Shown here: positions 21,034-35,900 of the stretch, piece by piece | Numbering within the stretch: the first letter of the stretch is position 1 | Layout of the letters: each line of letters opens with the position of its first letter | Assembly: GCA_945859605.1 (NCBI GenBank) | Contig: OX243814.1 | Coordinates: 27,886,286 to 27,950,285, forward strand | Source: Lumbricus rubellus | Taxonomy: Eukaryota > Annelida > Clitellata > Crassiclitellata > Lumbricidae | Length of the DNA: 64,000 bases | Direction of reading: 5' to 3' | Notes under the pieces: generated by a model | Told to the model about the DNA's origin: nothing | Databases searched by the model: none | The model's input: the letters and a program-made list of their open reading frames with translations, nothing else | Translations under genes and position numbers: made by a program

Positions 21034-24000
21034 ATGAATCTGGACTCGTTGTCATTTGCCTTGTCCCAGATCAGTTATTCGGTCGCCAACTTAACAAAGA
21101 AGAATTTCAAATCGAATATCTCCGAAATTTCGAATGTAAGTGAACGCAAAAAAGAGCTTTAGGGCATTAGTTTCAAATAGGAGAAAGAGTTCGACATTCC
21201 TTAAACGCGAATGCGTTGACAAATCCCTTATAAAGCGTATTTTAGCTTCCGGTGTTTCCACTTCCGGCCAATGCGAACCAGGCGCCGCACTGCAAGTTTG
21301 GTGCGTGATTTTTATATTTTAAGTGGCGGCAGAAAGCTTTTGACTCTCCTAGGGAGTTTAGCAGTTTGAGAAAAGATGGAATCTGTTATGCTAACCGGTT
21401 AGAAAGTCCAAAAGCTAAAATGCCTTTTTGTATTTTTGCATAAATGTCAATCTCATTGTAAGACATGAATAACAATGGCACTTTCACAGTTGCAATGCGA
21501 AACTGAATTTGATGTGCAGAGGGTTTTGTTACCTGATTCTTCATTAGGGATGTTATAATATTAAAATTATTTTGTATTAAAACTGTTTTGAGGCTTGCTC
21601 AGCACCCAATATATTATTATAGTCTGAATTGCCAACAGGCCTTAGAATTCGCTTCCAAAGCCGTAATCTGTGTAATTTTAGTTAAATATTCTTATTAATT
21701 ACAACTGAACTGTAATTTTAAGTCAGTTTATTACACTTGTGCTTGACCCTTGCCCATATAAGGAATTAAAGCAGCTACACAAGCAAGGCAGTAGCCAGGA
21801 TTTTATTTGGGGGGGGGGGTGTTTTCAGTGGCGGCGCCAGGATTTCAGTTTTGGAGAGGCTCAATTTCTTGAAAATTTTCCATTTTTATCGGCAAAATTT
21901 TCTGACGACCTTTTTTAGTCATCCGGTCGAAATCTTCCATTTTCACCGTCAAATTTTCTGACGACCTTTTTTTGTCATCAACTTCAATTTTCAGATCGTA
22001 ATTTAATCTATTATTTCATTTCGTAGGGTGTTTTCATGGCTTTGTTTCGTTGTTTTCGCATCACGGACTAAAAAATGCAATACATTTTTTTCTGCATTTT
22101 CCATTGGGGGGGGGGGGGGTGTTCAAACACCCAAAACACCCCCTGTCTACGGCCTTGTACACAAGTAATGCATAAATAATAATCAAGAACATTAATATGA
22201 AATTTATTTTCAATGTGCATAAAGGTTACTGGTGCTTGAAATTTGGTAATTTAAATAATTTGAATCTTATCTGAAGTTTGAGCTCAATGTTGTTTGTACA
22301 ACTGGAGTTTTCTAAATCCCAGAATTTAACTTTCACGGTGAAGGTGGATGAAGTATCTGACTAAGTTACAATAATACTGAGCAATATGTTGGCATTTTTT
22401 TTATATTAATTCATTGAAGTATTTATATAGCTCCTCTTCAAGGAAACTACTCAGAGGCGCTCTGAATTATATTGTTTTTATATTAATTTTGGTAGTATTC
22501 GGATTTCATTTAATTGCAAAAATTTCAGTGCCATTATTCAGTTGTTGATCTCAATAGTTGATAGTAATGGTAACCTAGCCTCAGTTTTATTGAGACGAAG
22601 GGATTACTGATCAATATGACCCAGATGTAATGAATAATTACCATTTCAGTATGCAATCAATCATGCATACATGTATTTTATTGATCACCTGAATATTTTA
22701 CTTTGCTGACCAGATGTAGGATGACTTTGAACAGTTTTATGTGATGACTGAGCAAGATATTGTTGCATGATTGCCTCTAAAGGCAGAAATTGGTAATTCC
22801 GAAGACTGCGTGCCTGTCAATGTAAACAGTATGGCCGCCCAAGAAATCGCTAAAATAGATCGCTGCAGCCTTGGCTTTGAATTTTATATTTACTCCTATT
22901 TACCGCATATTTTCCCTCATTTCTAATTTTATTAGCCTGACAATTTTACTTAGATCTCGCGTTGATTGCTTACGTATCGATCGCATTGAATCATGGAATG
23001 TGGATGATGGGTCACAGCACTCTATTTTAGCTAAGTCGTTGGCAACCATATTGTTTTGTATACAGGCACGCAGTCTTCGGGATTACCCAGAAATCTAAAC
23101 AAATGATTTATATGCAGCTTCAGTTTTATAATTGACAACGCATCAATTGATGTTTCTTTGAAGTGAAACAGTTGTCGTGGGTTTTTCAGTTTAGAAAGTT
23201 AATTCAAAGTGTAAAGGCTTTGTAATTTTTGATATTGGAATTTTTGATAGCTGTCCCACTTTGAGATGTATAAACTTGTGTCAACCGGTGCTTTGAGCAG
23301 AGGATGTTCTAGTTCCTGGAGCATCATTTTGAACTTTAATGCGCTGTACTATGTCAGAGTGATTGTCTGTTGACTCTCTTATTAAAGTAAGCTTTCCACC
23401 GTGCTTGGTATCCGTTTACTAACAAACTAAGCCAGTTTTTATCTGTCATGAATGTCCTTTCCATTAAGCTGAACATTTCAGTAGTGCCGTTGACTAATTA
23501 CTTCTGCATGACCTGTCATATGATGCTTAATTATATGGCATCTCAGTGATGTAACCCCTGAAATTACCAGTGATTTAACGAAACACTGCTAGTCATGTAA
23601 AAACCAATTTAGAGAATATTAGTGGTTTTAAAATCTTAGTCGGAGAACGCCTTTGTTTTAAGATCCCTTTTTAAAAGAGTAATCACTGATAAAATTTCTT
23701 CAGGCATAACATTTAATCACTTTGCCTGCTTAATAAGGAAAATTGCTACATTTTATTTTGACTTTTGGCGAAAAAGTCTTGAATAGGGTACACAAGTTAA
23801 AATTCTGATTTGCTCAATTTTCTGAAATGATTGACAAAGTTCTTGCACTCTGGATGCAACACGATTGCTGTGATGTTTTACGCTTACAGTTATTTGGTTG
23901 TCACACAGAACAATTTTAAATTTAGGTCGTTTTATAAATATTCCCTGAGGGTTTTGCATTTTTGAGAAAATATAAATTTTTCATACTACAAGGAAAAATG

Positions 24001-26904
24001 AACATGCATTCATCTTAGCATTTTTTGGATGCTGTGGACATAAAGTTGATGTGGTTTTACCATTTTCACAATAAGCCATTACTCAAGGTTTTGGAATTGT
24101 TGTTTGGCTGTTTGCTAGGGAGTGATTTTACATAGTTTTGATGACCTATTATAGTGTAAGCAGACATGTGTAAGTTTTAGGTAATTACAACTGGTGTCAT
24201 TTATTATTGAGTCCTACAAGTTTTACAGTTTCGCTATACAGTAACATCTCTGCTGCTCTGAAACTGCTCAATATGAATGTCAGTTACATTAATGAGGTTT
24301 TTGTTTGTTTTCATTCAGCTTGTAGCCCAGTATAAGTCAGAAGCATACAGGCATCTCATAAGGTGCCTCTTTTCTCATGTAGATTTTAGTGGCGACAACA
24401 GAACCAGTGGCAAAGATTTACATCAGGTATGATTTTTAATTTTTTTATTTTTAAATTCTACACAGAAGTGTTGTCATTGATAGATTGTGTTACATGAGTT
24501 GCGTAATAGCCCACTTAGATTAATTTGAATAACATTTCCGAGAGGCAATTAAAAACCGATAACCGGATTTTACAAACTGATATCGGTTTGAAGTCATTCA
24601 GAATTTATTTGAATGCTTTTTTGTGACATTCATTAGTGACGTCTTGGGGGATAACCTGGGATATATATAAATTTCTGCATGATTTAAAAGTGCAGTGTAA
24701 AAATGCATCATGGTTGGTTTGCATTTGCACTTCTTAAAGGTAGTGTTTATTTATTTGATTGGTTTATCCTTGTGTATCTCTGTTTTTGGTTTTAATTTTG
24801 ACTTTTGCAGACCCAGTATTTGATACAGGAGTGTGAGAAATTGATTGGGAAACCGAATTTTGTTTCCATCTTTTGTTACGCCATTGAAAACCCTCTGCAT
24901 CAGCAAAAGGTAAGGAAATAATGTTGCTGTCATTTTATTTCATCCTAGTATATCTTTATGACCAAAATGCAGAAGTCCATCAAAGGAACTAGCAAACAGT
25001 TGAAATTGTATATCATATCATATACGAGAACTTGTGAAGCACCTCTTACAGTATGACTGGAGGTACATTGCAAACATGAACTGGTTGTGGTTGGTTTTAT
25101 GGTAGCATGGACTTCATGATGGTCGGTGTAGTCAGGGATATAGTTGTGATAGTGATGGAAGTGGGTATGATGTTAGTTTTGGCATCAGTGAATGCGAAAT
25201 CTACAAAGAAATGCCTGGAAATCTATTAATATCGGCTCTTCCAGGCACTTATGTGGTTAAACGATACTAGCGAGATATCAAATTGACCTGCGGTATGGTG
25301 TTTGAACTTGTCATTTTAATTTCCAATTGTCTGAAAATGAGATAAAGTCTGATTTTGACTGATCATAAGTTTCATTTTCTTTGGCTTGTAAGTTGTTTGT
25401 GTGTATACTTGTTTCAGACCAGATATATAGTGCCATTTTTGGAACCTATGTAAGGCATTACTAATGCTGTTTTAACACATTACAAACCAAGGGTAATAGG
25501 GTATAGGAATTTCCATACCATTTACTGCACGTTTGTAGAAAAGGGTTAAATGAAGATGGCGCTTGGGGTAGATCAAACATGCTTCTTAACACTTTTCTTA
25601 ATACACTCTTAAAGTATGTATGTGCAAATGAGCACTTGTCATAGCGCCCCTTCTAGATTACTACTCGGATGTGCTCTTGCGTACAGCACGGACAATGAAT
25701 TGGAGTTTCATGCCGAAGCGCATCATGAGTGTTCAATTCTTTCTGTTACTTGTGGATGTGATGACAATGATATGACTCAGTCTTTGTTGTTGCAGAGTGT
25801 CCGAGCCTCACCTCATTTATTCAGTCAGCTGAGCAAGATCCTGAAGTTCACCAGTGTCCAGGAGGTGGCCTTTAGTCTTGCTGCAGTGAAATCCGAGAGC
25901 CAGGAGATCCGAAAGTACGCCACTCAGTTCGTCAAACAGAAGCTGCCACTGCTGCTGAGCTCCTACACTGATTCAGGTACCAGTGACTTCTTTCTAACTC
26001 TGCCACTGGTTGCACTCTGCCAGTCCCAAGCCTGAATAAAGGAGGAGGGCGTTGCTAATGGTCTTTGTTACCACACAGTGATGTTAAACAGCATATACAC
26101 ACACAGTGTCACACACACTTCTTTCTGCTCAGTACACACTTAAAATGGCGATGAAGACTTTTCCAGTTCTGTCTCATGAGTTTTTTTTATATTTATGCGT
26201 TATTACCAAACATATCTGTAATATCTGTTGTTACTGAGTATGCCTCTGTAAATATTAACTGCAATGTTCGATATTCAATATGAGAAACCGATTAAAATTT
26301 GGAAGAGATTGTGCATTGTTAATAAAGAATTAAAAATTTGAAGCATTCTATGATTTAATTAATGCGTATTTCACTCTGTATTATTTATTGCCAAACTCTG
26401 AGGAAGAAGATTGTCTTCAGAGGCCGACTATGAACATTTGTTTTTTGTGGGAAAATGGTTTATAGAAAGGTTTATAGAAAAGTTATCTTGAAATTGAGCT
26501 GTTAATGTAGTAGTTGGGTTTCTCACCCTGCCATGGAAAGGTATTTTTAAGGAGGGGATTATTGTAAAATGAATTTTTGTGTTCAATTGTTGAATTCACA
26601 TTGTTGTATCTGCACATGGCTTGAAAAATGCTCTTTTTACTGTGACGATATATCCTGATATTTTATTGAGTTGCATCCGTGTCAACTTAAGTAAAATTCT
26701 TATAAACTGATTGATTCATTGATTACTCTGCCTGACATAAACTTGAAATCTTGACAGGAACCAGCGCCGGTGAAGTAGGTCTACGCGACGCTCCGATTGA
26801 AGTTATTCATCTGATTTTGTCACGACTCGCGTTGCCCAGCGATTCTGAAGCTTTTGGAGTTTCAGTTGAACTGAAGGAAAAATTTGTGAAGGCTCTAAGT
26901 CGAG
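21034..26904 (+). CDS. CNOT1: CNOT1 exons 1-5, N-terminal HEAT region
   Basis: Exons 21034-21135, 24319-24426, 24811-24909, 25796-25976 and 26758-26904 encode residues 1-212. Conserved stretches include [42 protein letters not shown] and [14 protein letters not shown]. The start ATG follows an in-frame stop and has A at -3. This part forms the helical repeats that dock CNOT10/CNOT11 in other animals. A truncated antisense SINE lies directly before exon 4. Confidence 0.93.
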
Positions 26905-29900
26905 GTAAACTACGCAATGAAGTCGCAAAGCTCACAGCCAGTGTTACAGCAATTGGTTAAATATTAAAAAACTGTGACATTCTAGTGTCATTATATGCTT
27001 GCTGTTCGTTTCATTTTCGAAAACTAGATCTAAACCAGACTTGTCCTGTAAGTTTCTTTATGATGTTTCATCATAAATTTGCAGTGTTTTTCTACACCCA
27101 TTTTCATATTATTTTGTTGTGCTTGTTATCTTGTGTGGTCTGGCACGTGAACGTTGAATTAGTTGTGTTTTATTTAAGCATATGCATTTTGCACTTGGGA
27201 TTTGCATTTGCACCAATACTGTTAATTGAGAAAGCCCAGCTTGTCTGCCAATAGATGTGCCAGTTGTTTTCTATTATAGTGATTTGTTTAGTGAGTACTG
27301 GTTGCTTGATGGTCAATTGGTCATGCATTAGCAGGAAGGATGAGGAAATGACAATAACATCAATTGCAAGCCTTTGCTTATTCTTCATTACCCACTTTGA
27401 GGCTTATTAAAAATCAAATGCACTATTTAATTAAGCACTATGTAGACTGTAGAGCATTACGATCATGCAAAGAATTATTTCAATGCTATTTTTTAAAAAT
27501 AATTATGAATGAAGGTTATGGGGACTCCTGATTCATGTATTGGTATATTTCAGACACCAACATTTTTTGTTTGATCTGTGTGATTAGATTTTCCAAAGGA
27601 GGTTGTTCCTGTTGTCCTTGCATCCTTAATCTATCCTGAAATATCTGACTTTCCTTGGAACAGACTCATTCAAGATAACGACATCATGACAGCTAACATG
27701 GTAACTACTGCATGCATTACTACTTATTTATCACATGTTTTGCGTATTTATTGCAAGCTTGTTTATTACATGCCTGTGTCAGTAGTTGCGAAAGATGATC
27801 CTGTAGTTCAGTTTCTCTTGCTTAGATGGAGGACAACAGTTGGTAAAAATATTTCCACTAAGTGGTTTAAAACTTGATAAGAAATTGTTAATTGTAATAG
27901 ATTCATCAGGTTTTGGTCCATTGTTACTATAATGGATGTTATCTATTTTGGTTAAAATGCATTAGCAGAACTTGATTCATCATAGTTTTTTTGTAGATGG
28001 CACCATCATTGGCCGACATGGTTATGGAAATGGGTTGTGGATTCACAAAAGGGTAAAACTTCAGATATTTCATGAAAATATTTTTTAAAAAAATTCAGAT
28101 TTTTTACTGACATATTAATTAATCTGGTCTCTTCATTTAAATGGTCTTAGTTTTGGATGTTTCTTTCAATTGAAATGTTGACAAAGTACTGTTTGGCAGC
28201 AGGTTTTTATTAAGGAATATACATACTTATTTACTGACTCATTTGATGTTTTATGGGTGGCAGTTATTTTTTCGTGTTTTTGACAGCGTTGTTTTTCATA
28301 GAATCTAGAATACTGTCTGTGGTGTAAGCTGTTGAGTGCTGCCATTATGTATTTACACAGTCTTCTTCTAAGCAGCTTACCATCTTCTGTGTGCATGTGT
28401 CTGAAGATTGCCATTTTAACTGTGCAACCTGGAGCAAGTACCTCAGTCTTAATACGGTGCAGTCTATAATACACAGCATGGTCATAGATCAGGCTCCAAT
28501 GTTATTGTCCTTGCTTGTGTCAGTTGCCCTAGTATTTTCTATCGGTTTGCAACATGTATGCAGGCTCCTTGCACAAACATCACTGGATCTTAAGTCTCCT
28601 TGTTTTGATCTTTTCTGAAGCAGAAGACTTCAGTATGCATCAACAGATGTACTAATGATATGTTGTGCACTGGGATAAGAATGATGATTGTATAATCTGC
28701 ATTGTTCGTTTTTTGTCTGCGTCTAGGCTTGAACAATGTCGCAGTACACTGATTCAGGTTGGCGCGAAGGCATTGACGCCTACGTCTGTTGCCAGAGTCG
28801 TTGGCATGATGATCCGATGCCCTTCCGGTTTCTCCGAACATGTTCCACTTCAGGTAGTGTAGTATGGTCATCTGATCGTAGAATTTGCATGCTGTAGCCA
28901 TTTTTTATTATATAGTACTTTAAGTTTCTTCTGTAAAATTACATGTAAATCTTGAATTGTGTCTTGATGAGAATACAATGTTATATTTCTTCCGCAAGTT
29001 TTTACTTAGTTAGTTTTTCCATTGTAGTGATACAATTCCAGTAGTCTGTTAACAGTTGATTATTAAATATTTATTTTGTTTACAGGAAGTGTGGATGTTG
29101 TACATGTTTGCTTCACTTTAAATATCTTTCAACCTGTCATGGTCAGACCTGAGAGGACAAGTTTACGGTAGTTGTTCAGTAAATAAACAAAGGCTTTTCC
29201 TGACCAAAGGTTTAGTTTTATTGTAATAACTTTGCTGCTCACTCTTTTTTAGTTTTTAATAGAGAGACCTGTTTTTGAAACAAATCACAAAGTCCTATAT
29301 GGTTTTACTGTGTAGAATCCTGCGAGTGGATGGGCTGACCTGAAAGATTCCTCAGAGCCAGGCAAACCCAGCAGCTGGAACCCAGAAGTGTTTGTGAAGG
29401 TGGTGAAGGAAATGGTGAGCGCAATTTTTTTGTTTGTGTCTTGTTTTGACTTAGATAGATGTTGCCTTGATATTTATGCGTCTTTTTAAAATGGCCAGGA
29501 TGCTGTTGGGTTTTGCAATTGTCAATTGTGACAATTGTGGATATGGCCTTTTAATCTTTTACCCGTTTGCCCCGAGAATATCCGCAGAAAACGGGCTTAA
29601 ATTTTAAAAATGAACGGGTAAAGGGTTAACAAGTGGAGGTTCTCACTTAAAAAATGTAAGCATGACAGTCAAATAGGAAGGATGTGTTGATATACGTATG
29701 AAAGTACGCTAAATGATATTCCAAGAACTGGTTGTTATTATTTTTTACGAGTTACTGCCAGGTGGTTGTAATTGTAAGCAGACATTTGCAAAGCACCACT
29801 TAACAAGTCAGAGGTGCTCCAGAGTCCTGACACAAGTCAATGCTATTGCTAGAAAATAAAATGGACTTAAACCCTTTAATGCCGGAGGGTATAGGATTTC

Positions 29901-32900
29901 CCATACATTTTACTACACTCTCGGCATCAAAGGGTTAGGCGTTTCTGTAGCAGGGTAAGAAAAAGGCTGATAAGATTGCTTGATACATAGTTACTCTGTG
30001 CAGGTCTGATTATTGTGCGCATCTACTACACTCGTCTCTCTCTTATATTATAATTTTATTACTGAATATGTTGCATGGTTTCCATTGCAAGCATACTTTA
30101 CCGAGGTATGTTGCAAACCTGTTGCGGATCCAGGGCTGGGACTGTCTCAGATTCTTAGATAATTAATCTGAAGCAGTGTGACACTTATTGATGACTATAC
30201 ACTGGTGCTCACTGATGATTTTGCAGGTGCCAAATCTGTCTTGGACGGAAGTTATTAAGGAGTTGGATCACCCTGGTTTCCTTGTCAACAACAAGCAGAG
30301 TCTTGAATTGCTCATGCAGTCGCTGATTCTCGGTCTCGGAGGAAGCGGAAACTTTCCCATCGACGTTCTCTTTAAGCTGTGGAAAAACAAGGAAGGACAG
30401 GTAGGGAACCGTTGATCTATTGTTCGCTTCCTATTGTCTAAATTTTGACCAGGTTTAGTCATGCTTAGAGAAAGTGTCCTATAATACTGCTTCAGTGAAC
30501 CTGGTTTAAATAATGCATATACAATTATACATATTGCTTTCAATTTGTATCTTTTAACACTGGTGGGGCGCGGTGGCAATGTTGGTATGTTCGTTTCCTT
30601 ATAGCAGGCGGGTTGGAGGTTCGAATCCACCTCAAGCTCCCTCGTAGGGGTCTTGGGTAAGTCCTTCACTCGCAATTGCTCAGTGCTTCGGCATGAAACT
30701 CTGATTCATTGTCTGCACTGTAGTCGGAGCGCGCTTTCTTGAAGGGGTGCTATGACAAGTGCACATGCATACATACATACAATACATACTTGTGAGCAAG
30801 TAATATTCTAGATGATTTCATCTGAGTTGTGGCATAAAAACTGTATTTTTTCCAAGAAATTACATAGATATGAAATATGTTGTGCATCTGATAACTTGAT
30901 GAAATGTTGCATTTATGTGTGTGTAGCTGTCATGGATCACGTGTGCTGTGAAGAATACCGACGTCTTTTGTCTCGCCGATCATCCACATCGAGCGACCTC
31001 GCTTGACAGTCTGAAGAGTCTTCCGGATGATGAAAATCGAGATATTGCTATTTGGTTTGTTATTCCCTTTTTTCTCACAACAATTCTCTTGTGTGATAGA
31101 ACTTGTTTAATGGAGTCTTTAGATGGTTGTAAGACTGTAAGTCATGGATAAAGATTTAGGAAATGGCTAAGAAGAGATTATGTGGATTTGTTAAAACATG
31201 GAAATCATGATGCTGAATGCTGTATTTAATGCAACGCTGGCAAGTATTGCATATTATATTAGTTATAGCAGTGGTTCCCAACCTTTTTTTTACTCTATGG
31301 CCATTTTTTCTCAGTTGAAGCACACGAGGGCCACTTTATCTTAGTTGAATGACTTTAGGGGCCGCAAGGCTAAAATTTAATCAACTGATAGCATATAAAG
31401 TTGTTATAATTTAGTCAAAATAGAATGTTTGATGTTATTTATAGGTCTACCTCATAATAAAATAATGCTTAATAGAAAAAATTATGTGTTATTATCCTTC
31501 CAAATCGTCAATTTTTCATATATTTTTTGTTAATTCTTTGAGAGACAAGGGCCACTTTTTCAGGCCTCACGGGCCACGGGTTGGGAACCGCTGAGTTATG
31601 GTATGGTTATCCTCAATGATTGCATTAATTATATAGATATATCTGTCATGTTGGATTTCAGGAAGTCCTTGGATTTGATAGATATCCTTCTTCAGCTGTC
31701 TGACGAGGGGCTCTACTCTAGCGTTATGGAACTGTTTACATTTCATCCTGTTGCACACTGTCCGGACCTTCTGCTGCTTGGGTTGCTGCAACTGGTTAGT
31801 TCTGAAATTATCTTTTTTTGTTGAATTTCGTGTATCGTCTGGTAGCATGGATGCGCTTGGTTGGATACAGCTGGTTTTGCAGTAGTTTTTAAAATTTCTC
31901 TGCGTCGTAGCAAAGTTTATTAGCATAGCCTCCTTCTTTTTTCAGGCTTGGGACTGGCACTGCCAAAAATAGCCAACAGTGTTTAGAGTATAATGCAGGG
32001 TGGGGGGGGAGGAAATCACTGGTCAGTGCATCAAATTTAATATGTTGCACTGGCTCAACACATTGCCAGTCATTTAACATGGCATGTAGGTGGTCAACGT
32101 GTTAATGGAGTTAACAATGGCCAGTTGTCAAATGAATGGAAAATATAGAGATTTTGATTTTGTATTGCTGATTTATTGAATGAGATGACCTAATGAGTGA
32201 ATGGTTGTGTGACAATAGAGACCTGTTTGATTTTGCCTTTTATTGTGCAGTGTTGCCATATGGTCATGTTATAGTATTTCACAATCAACACGTGATGGTG
32301 AAGATGATGTTGAGTTTGTGTGTATGTGTAGTTGCAGTTTAACGTCACTGTGTGGTAACAAAGACCATTAGCGACGCCATCCTCCTTTATGGAGGCTTAG
32401 GACTGGCACTGGCATAGTGCAACCAGTGGCGGAGTTAAAATGAGTTTGTGCCCGAAGGCACGTCCTTTTGCTTGTATGCCACCTGGGACGAGATGAGACA
32501 ATTGAGGTGCTTTTCTGACAGACAATTGTGCGTGAGTACTGAGCAGCTTGTCCAGTGTCTCTGAACAGTGGCTTGAGATGGAATCAAATCCTCTGGTTAC
32601 AAGGCATAGAACATACTGAGCACTAGAACATTACGTCCCAATAATCGCAAATTTTGCTACTAGCTTTATTAACACATTCAGCGCCGGTGTCACGAAATAG
32701 AGTATCCCCCATATTAATAGTATCCCCCAAAATGAGGAAAAGTCAAAAATAACACTTCCGCGTGCATTTATTTTTGCAAATTAATTTTCATCTGCTTTGT
32801 TTTGAACAATGACACTAACAGGTATGTTTATTCATACTAGATAATTTGTTTTGCTTTGGTTTTATAGCACTTAAAACATTTAAAACACTTAAAAACACTC

Positions 32901-35900
32901 GGAGACACTAAATAATTTCGAGTTGCCTTTCTCTGAGCATTGCTTAGGTCACTTAAAACAATTAGAGTGACTTTAAATTTTGATTAGAGTAAAAAAAATT
33001 TAATTATACGCATTTTTCACAAAATGGGATAGAATGGTTCATCCCCCCGGATAGTCTAGACCGGTTAATTCCATCCGGGGGGATAGATTAATTCATCCCC
33101 CCGGATAGCTTTCAGGGGGGATAATCCTTTTCATGACACCGGCCCCATTTTACCAGCTGGGCCAGGGAATATTTAGGAAAATGCGAAATTTCACATTTTT
33201 AACAATTAGTGTTTTTAGATATTAAAATAACCAGAAACATAATATAACACATAAAACCTACATGAAAAATGTATATAGCATCAACAAATCCAAAAAAAGA
33301 CGTCTAAGTGGATGGCACACAAGCTGCAGTTAGGCCTACAGTAACTTCTGTTGATAGATTACAATCCTCTCTATCTGTGTCCACATCGGAAAAACTTTCA
33401 TCATTCGAAGTCAAAACCTGTTTCCGAACGTCTTCTGGTGTGAAATGCCTTTTCATAGTTAGTTTTAGTAAGATTTATTTATCAAAACTAAAAACCTCCG
33501 ACAATAACAAGCTAATAGCATGACAAAATGACGAAATCAGAATAAATATACTCTGGGTACAGCGTAATATACATCATTGACGGTCAGAGCCAGCGGTTCT
33601 TCACGTGTTGAAGCGTTTCAAAACACTCAAAACAATCAAAACATGTTTCAAAACATTCGCCAGGTGTCACCTCTACAAGGCTGTACACCATTTTCGTGCA
33701 ATACAGGCCGGTCTAATAACTCTCTGCAGGCCAATCATCGTTAATATATAGGTAGCATATAGGACGTATATATACGTCCCGGGCCCAGCGGATAGCCATA
33801 TTTGGGACGTATATATACGTCCCGGGCGCTGAATGTGTTAAGTGTTGTCAGGTGCCACTGTTTGGATGCAATGTATCAAGAGGTGACTGAATTTCTCGTT
33901 TTAGCCTCGTTGGGACATGGTCAAACGTGAGTTGGTGTTGTCACTGATTCCCGTCTTCCTGGGCAACCACCCGAATTCCGTGGCAGTTCTGCAGTTTGCC
34001 TGGCACTGTCAAAGTCAGTCGACTCCAATTCGCACCCTGATGCTGCAGGCGATGGCCGATTGGTACATGAGAGAAGTTCACGAACAGACACGACTCTCCA
34101 GAGTCCTGGATGTCGCACAGGATTTGAAGGTTGCGTTAACATTCTTATTTTGTAGGCGTTCTGCAAAGGAAAGCTTCTAATTAGTCAAGCTTTGAATTAC
34201 TTTAGCATATTAAGTTGCTAAATGGTAGTGTTTTAGACTTTAAAATTAGTCAAATTCTATTTTCTGAGTTTTGCTATACTTTTTCTCAGTGCACTATTTT
34301 TGTTGATTGAAAGGCAACAAGTGTCACATAAAGCCTTTTCGGGGAAATTAAGAATTAAAATAATAATCTGATAAATCTGATAGACATAAATTTATACATA
34401 AAGCCTTTTTGGGTAATTAAGAATTAAAATAATAATCTGATAGATCTGTTAGACGTAAATTTATATATAAAGCCTTTTTGGGAAATTTAGAATTAAAATA
34501 ATAATCTGATCTAGACGTAAATTTATACATAATAAAGCCTTTTTGGGAAATTTAGAATTAAATAATAATCTGAGATACGTATTTTTATAGTGATTTGCTA
34601 TTGATCTTCATTTGCTGACCAAACTGTGTTCACTGTTTTTCAAACAGGCATTGTCCATTCTCTTGAATGGATCACCGTTTGCATTTGTCATTGATCTTGC
34701 TTGTCTCGCTTCAAGAAGGGAATATCTTAAACTAGACAAGTGGCTTACTGATAAGATCCGAGAACACAGGGTAAGTCGTTTTATTCTTCCGCTAATAATG
34801 ATTATGAGTGGAAACTGCTTTTCACAAACTTTATGCAAGAGAGACATAATTGCCGTTGCACATTATAACTTCATTTTAATGCTTTAATGATGCATGTGTA
34901 CTGTGGACTAAAAGTGACTGGGAACTTAACGAAGCCATTGAAACTCATTAACCATCATTTTTTGTAGTGTTGTGCACGTTTTCATGTATTCAGTTAATTT
35001 TTTATTAATTGCTAAACTGTTTTAAAGCTGTAATAAAGTTTTTTGTCTTGGAAGCGGAAACGTAAAGTCTTTCTTTTGCTGGGAGTGTGGAGGTTTCAGT
35101 CTATAAGTGCAGTCTTCTTGTAGAGCAATTTCTACAGTCTTCATTCATTCATTCATTCAAGTATTTATATAGCGCCTCTTCAAGGAAACTACTCAGAGGC
35201 GCTCTCGACTCTTCGCATCGTAACTTTCCGACGTATTGTGTCTTTCGATAGGAGCCTTTTGTTCAAGCGTGTGTTGATTTCCTCGTCAGCCGCTGTCCGC
35301 AGCTCGTTGGAAAAGACGAACAGATTGTGTCGCAGAATAAGAGCCAGCAACTACAGGCTGAAACAGTCACCATCATGCTGAGCTGCCTCCAGAACTGTGT
35401 TCAAACGGGTGTAATGTAAGAAGACTTTAATAGTGTTGCCATGATATGATATAGATCTGCTCATTGTTTGTTCATGCTTTCATTCAAGTATTTATATAGC
35501 ACCTCTTCAAGGAAACTACTCAGAGGTGCTCCCGACTCCAGTACGGCCAAACAGAACAGTTGTTGCTGGCATAATGGTTTGGTCTGAATTCCCTGTAATG
35601 ATGTTCGTGTTGTTAGGTGTGCTGGAGAGCTGTTCTTTTGTCTGGGCTTGTGGTGAAAATATTTTCTGATTAAATAATTTCAAAGACATGCTCTAGATAA
35701 AAGGCTGTAAGTTGGTGTCCTGTGTGCTATGTTCAGCTCTGCAATGCCTATACTTTTTTGAAGGATTGCTTGAAATGGTAAAAGTATTTCTTGCAATGCA
35801 ATGTGGTTGATGTTTGAAGACAGGTTGGAAGCAAGTGATTGTTGACATTTCTATTCATTTTTATGTCAGATTCTGCCTAAAACGTCTGTTCCATGCATTT

